From: Enterovibrio sp042096095
GTDB taxonomy: Bacteria > Pseudomonadota > Gammaproteobacteria > Enterobacterales > Vibrionaceae
DNA length: 6,908 nucleotides
Reading direction: 5' to 3'
NCBI GenBank assembly: GCA_042096095.1
Contig: JBELME010000231.1
Location: 1-6,908 of the forward strand
Part shown: piece by piece, positions 6,887 to 6,908 of the stretch
How the letters are laid out: every line of letters begins with the position of its first letter
Position numbering within the stretch: the first letter of the stretch is position 1
Notes under the pieces: model-generated
Databases searched by the model: none
What the model was told of the DNA's origin: nothing
Seen by the model: only the letters and a program-made list of their open reading frames with translations
Made by a program: the position numbers and the translations under genes

Positions 6887-6908
6887 AGCGAGAAGCGAGA
6901 AGCGAGAA
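6886..6908. repeat. 7-bp tandem repeat running off the right edge
   Basis: Three perfect copies of AAGCGAG (6886-6892, 6893-6899, 6900-6906) begin at the last base of the HlyC/CorC stop codon, and the next unit is cut by the window edge. The array may be longer. As a short tandem repeat it could vary in copy number between strains. Confidence 0.85.

Overview
The window looks like a chromosomal segment of a gammaproteobacterium, most likely a marine member of the Vibrionaceae or a near relative. This is inference from the gene families, the moderate G+C content, the style of the intergenic repeats and the mix of genes; there is no rRNA, tRNA or marker gene to fix the taxon.

Layout. Positions 2-1850 (+) hold the 3' part of a long Sel1-repeat protein gene that enters from the left edge and is broken by two single-base losses (near 781 and in the A-run at 976-980). 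Tail to tail with it, only 2 bases away, is an AraC-family regulator gene on the minus strand (2674 to 1853), interrupted by one in-frame TAA stop at 2494-2492. Upstream of the regulator on the same strand is an intact LysE/RhtB-type amino-acid exporter gene (3338 to 2745). This exporter/AraC pair is probably one transcription unit, with the regulator likely to control the exporter. A divergent A+T-rich intergenic region (3339-3644) separates it from two small plus-strand genes, an Flp-type (type IVb) pilin precursor (3645-3839) and a YciI-like protein (3870-4157). A strong hairpin terminator (about 4190-4218) lies between YciI and a convergent endonuclease/exonuclease/phosphatase-fold protein gene (5269 to 4238). 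A second divergent intergenic region (5270-5572) contains inverted TTGGGTATA motifs and a hairpin. It leads into an intact HlyC/CorC (CNNM-type DUF21-CBS) inner-membrane protein gene (5573-6886). A 7-bp tandem repeat begins at the stop codon of that gene and runs off the right edge.

How the parts relate. Apart from the exporter/regulator pair, the genes look like independent housekeeping or accessory functions; I see no multi-gene defence system, phage, integron, CRISPR array or insertion sequence. The most notable points are the three disabling lesions clustered in two neighbouring convergent genes, the ribosome-binding-like sequence formed by the AraC stop codon, the pilin gene without Tad assembly genes beside it, and the small repeats in the intergenic regions. 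I found no convincing evidence of a new system in this window.
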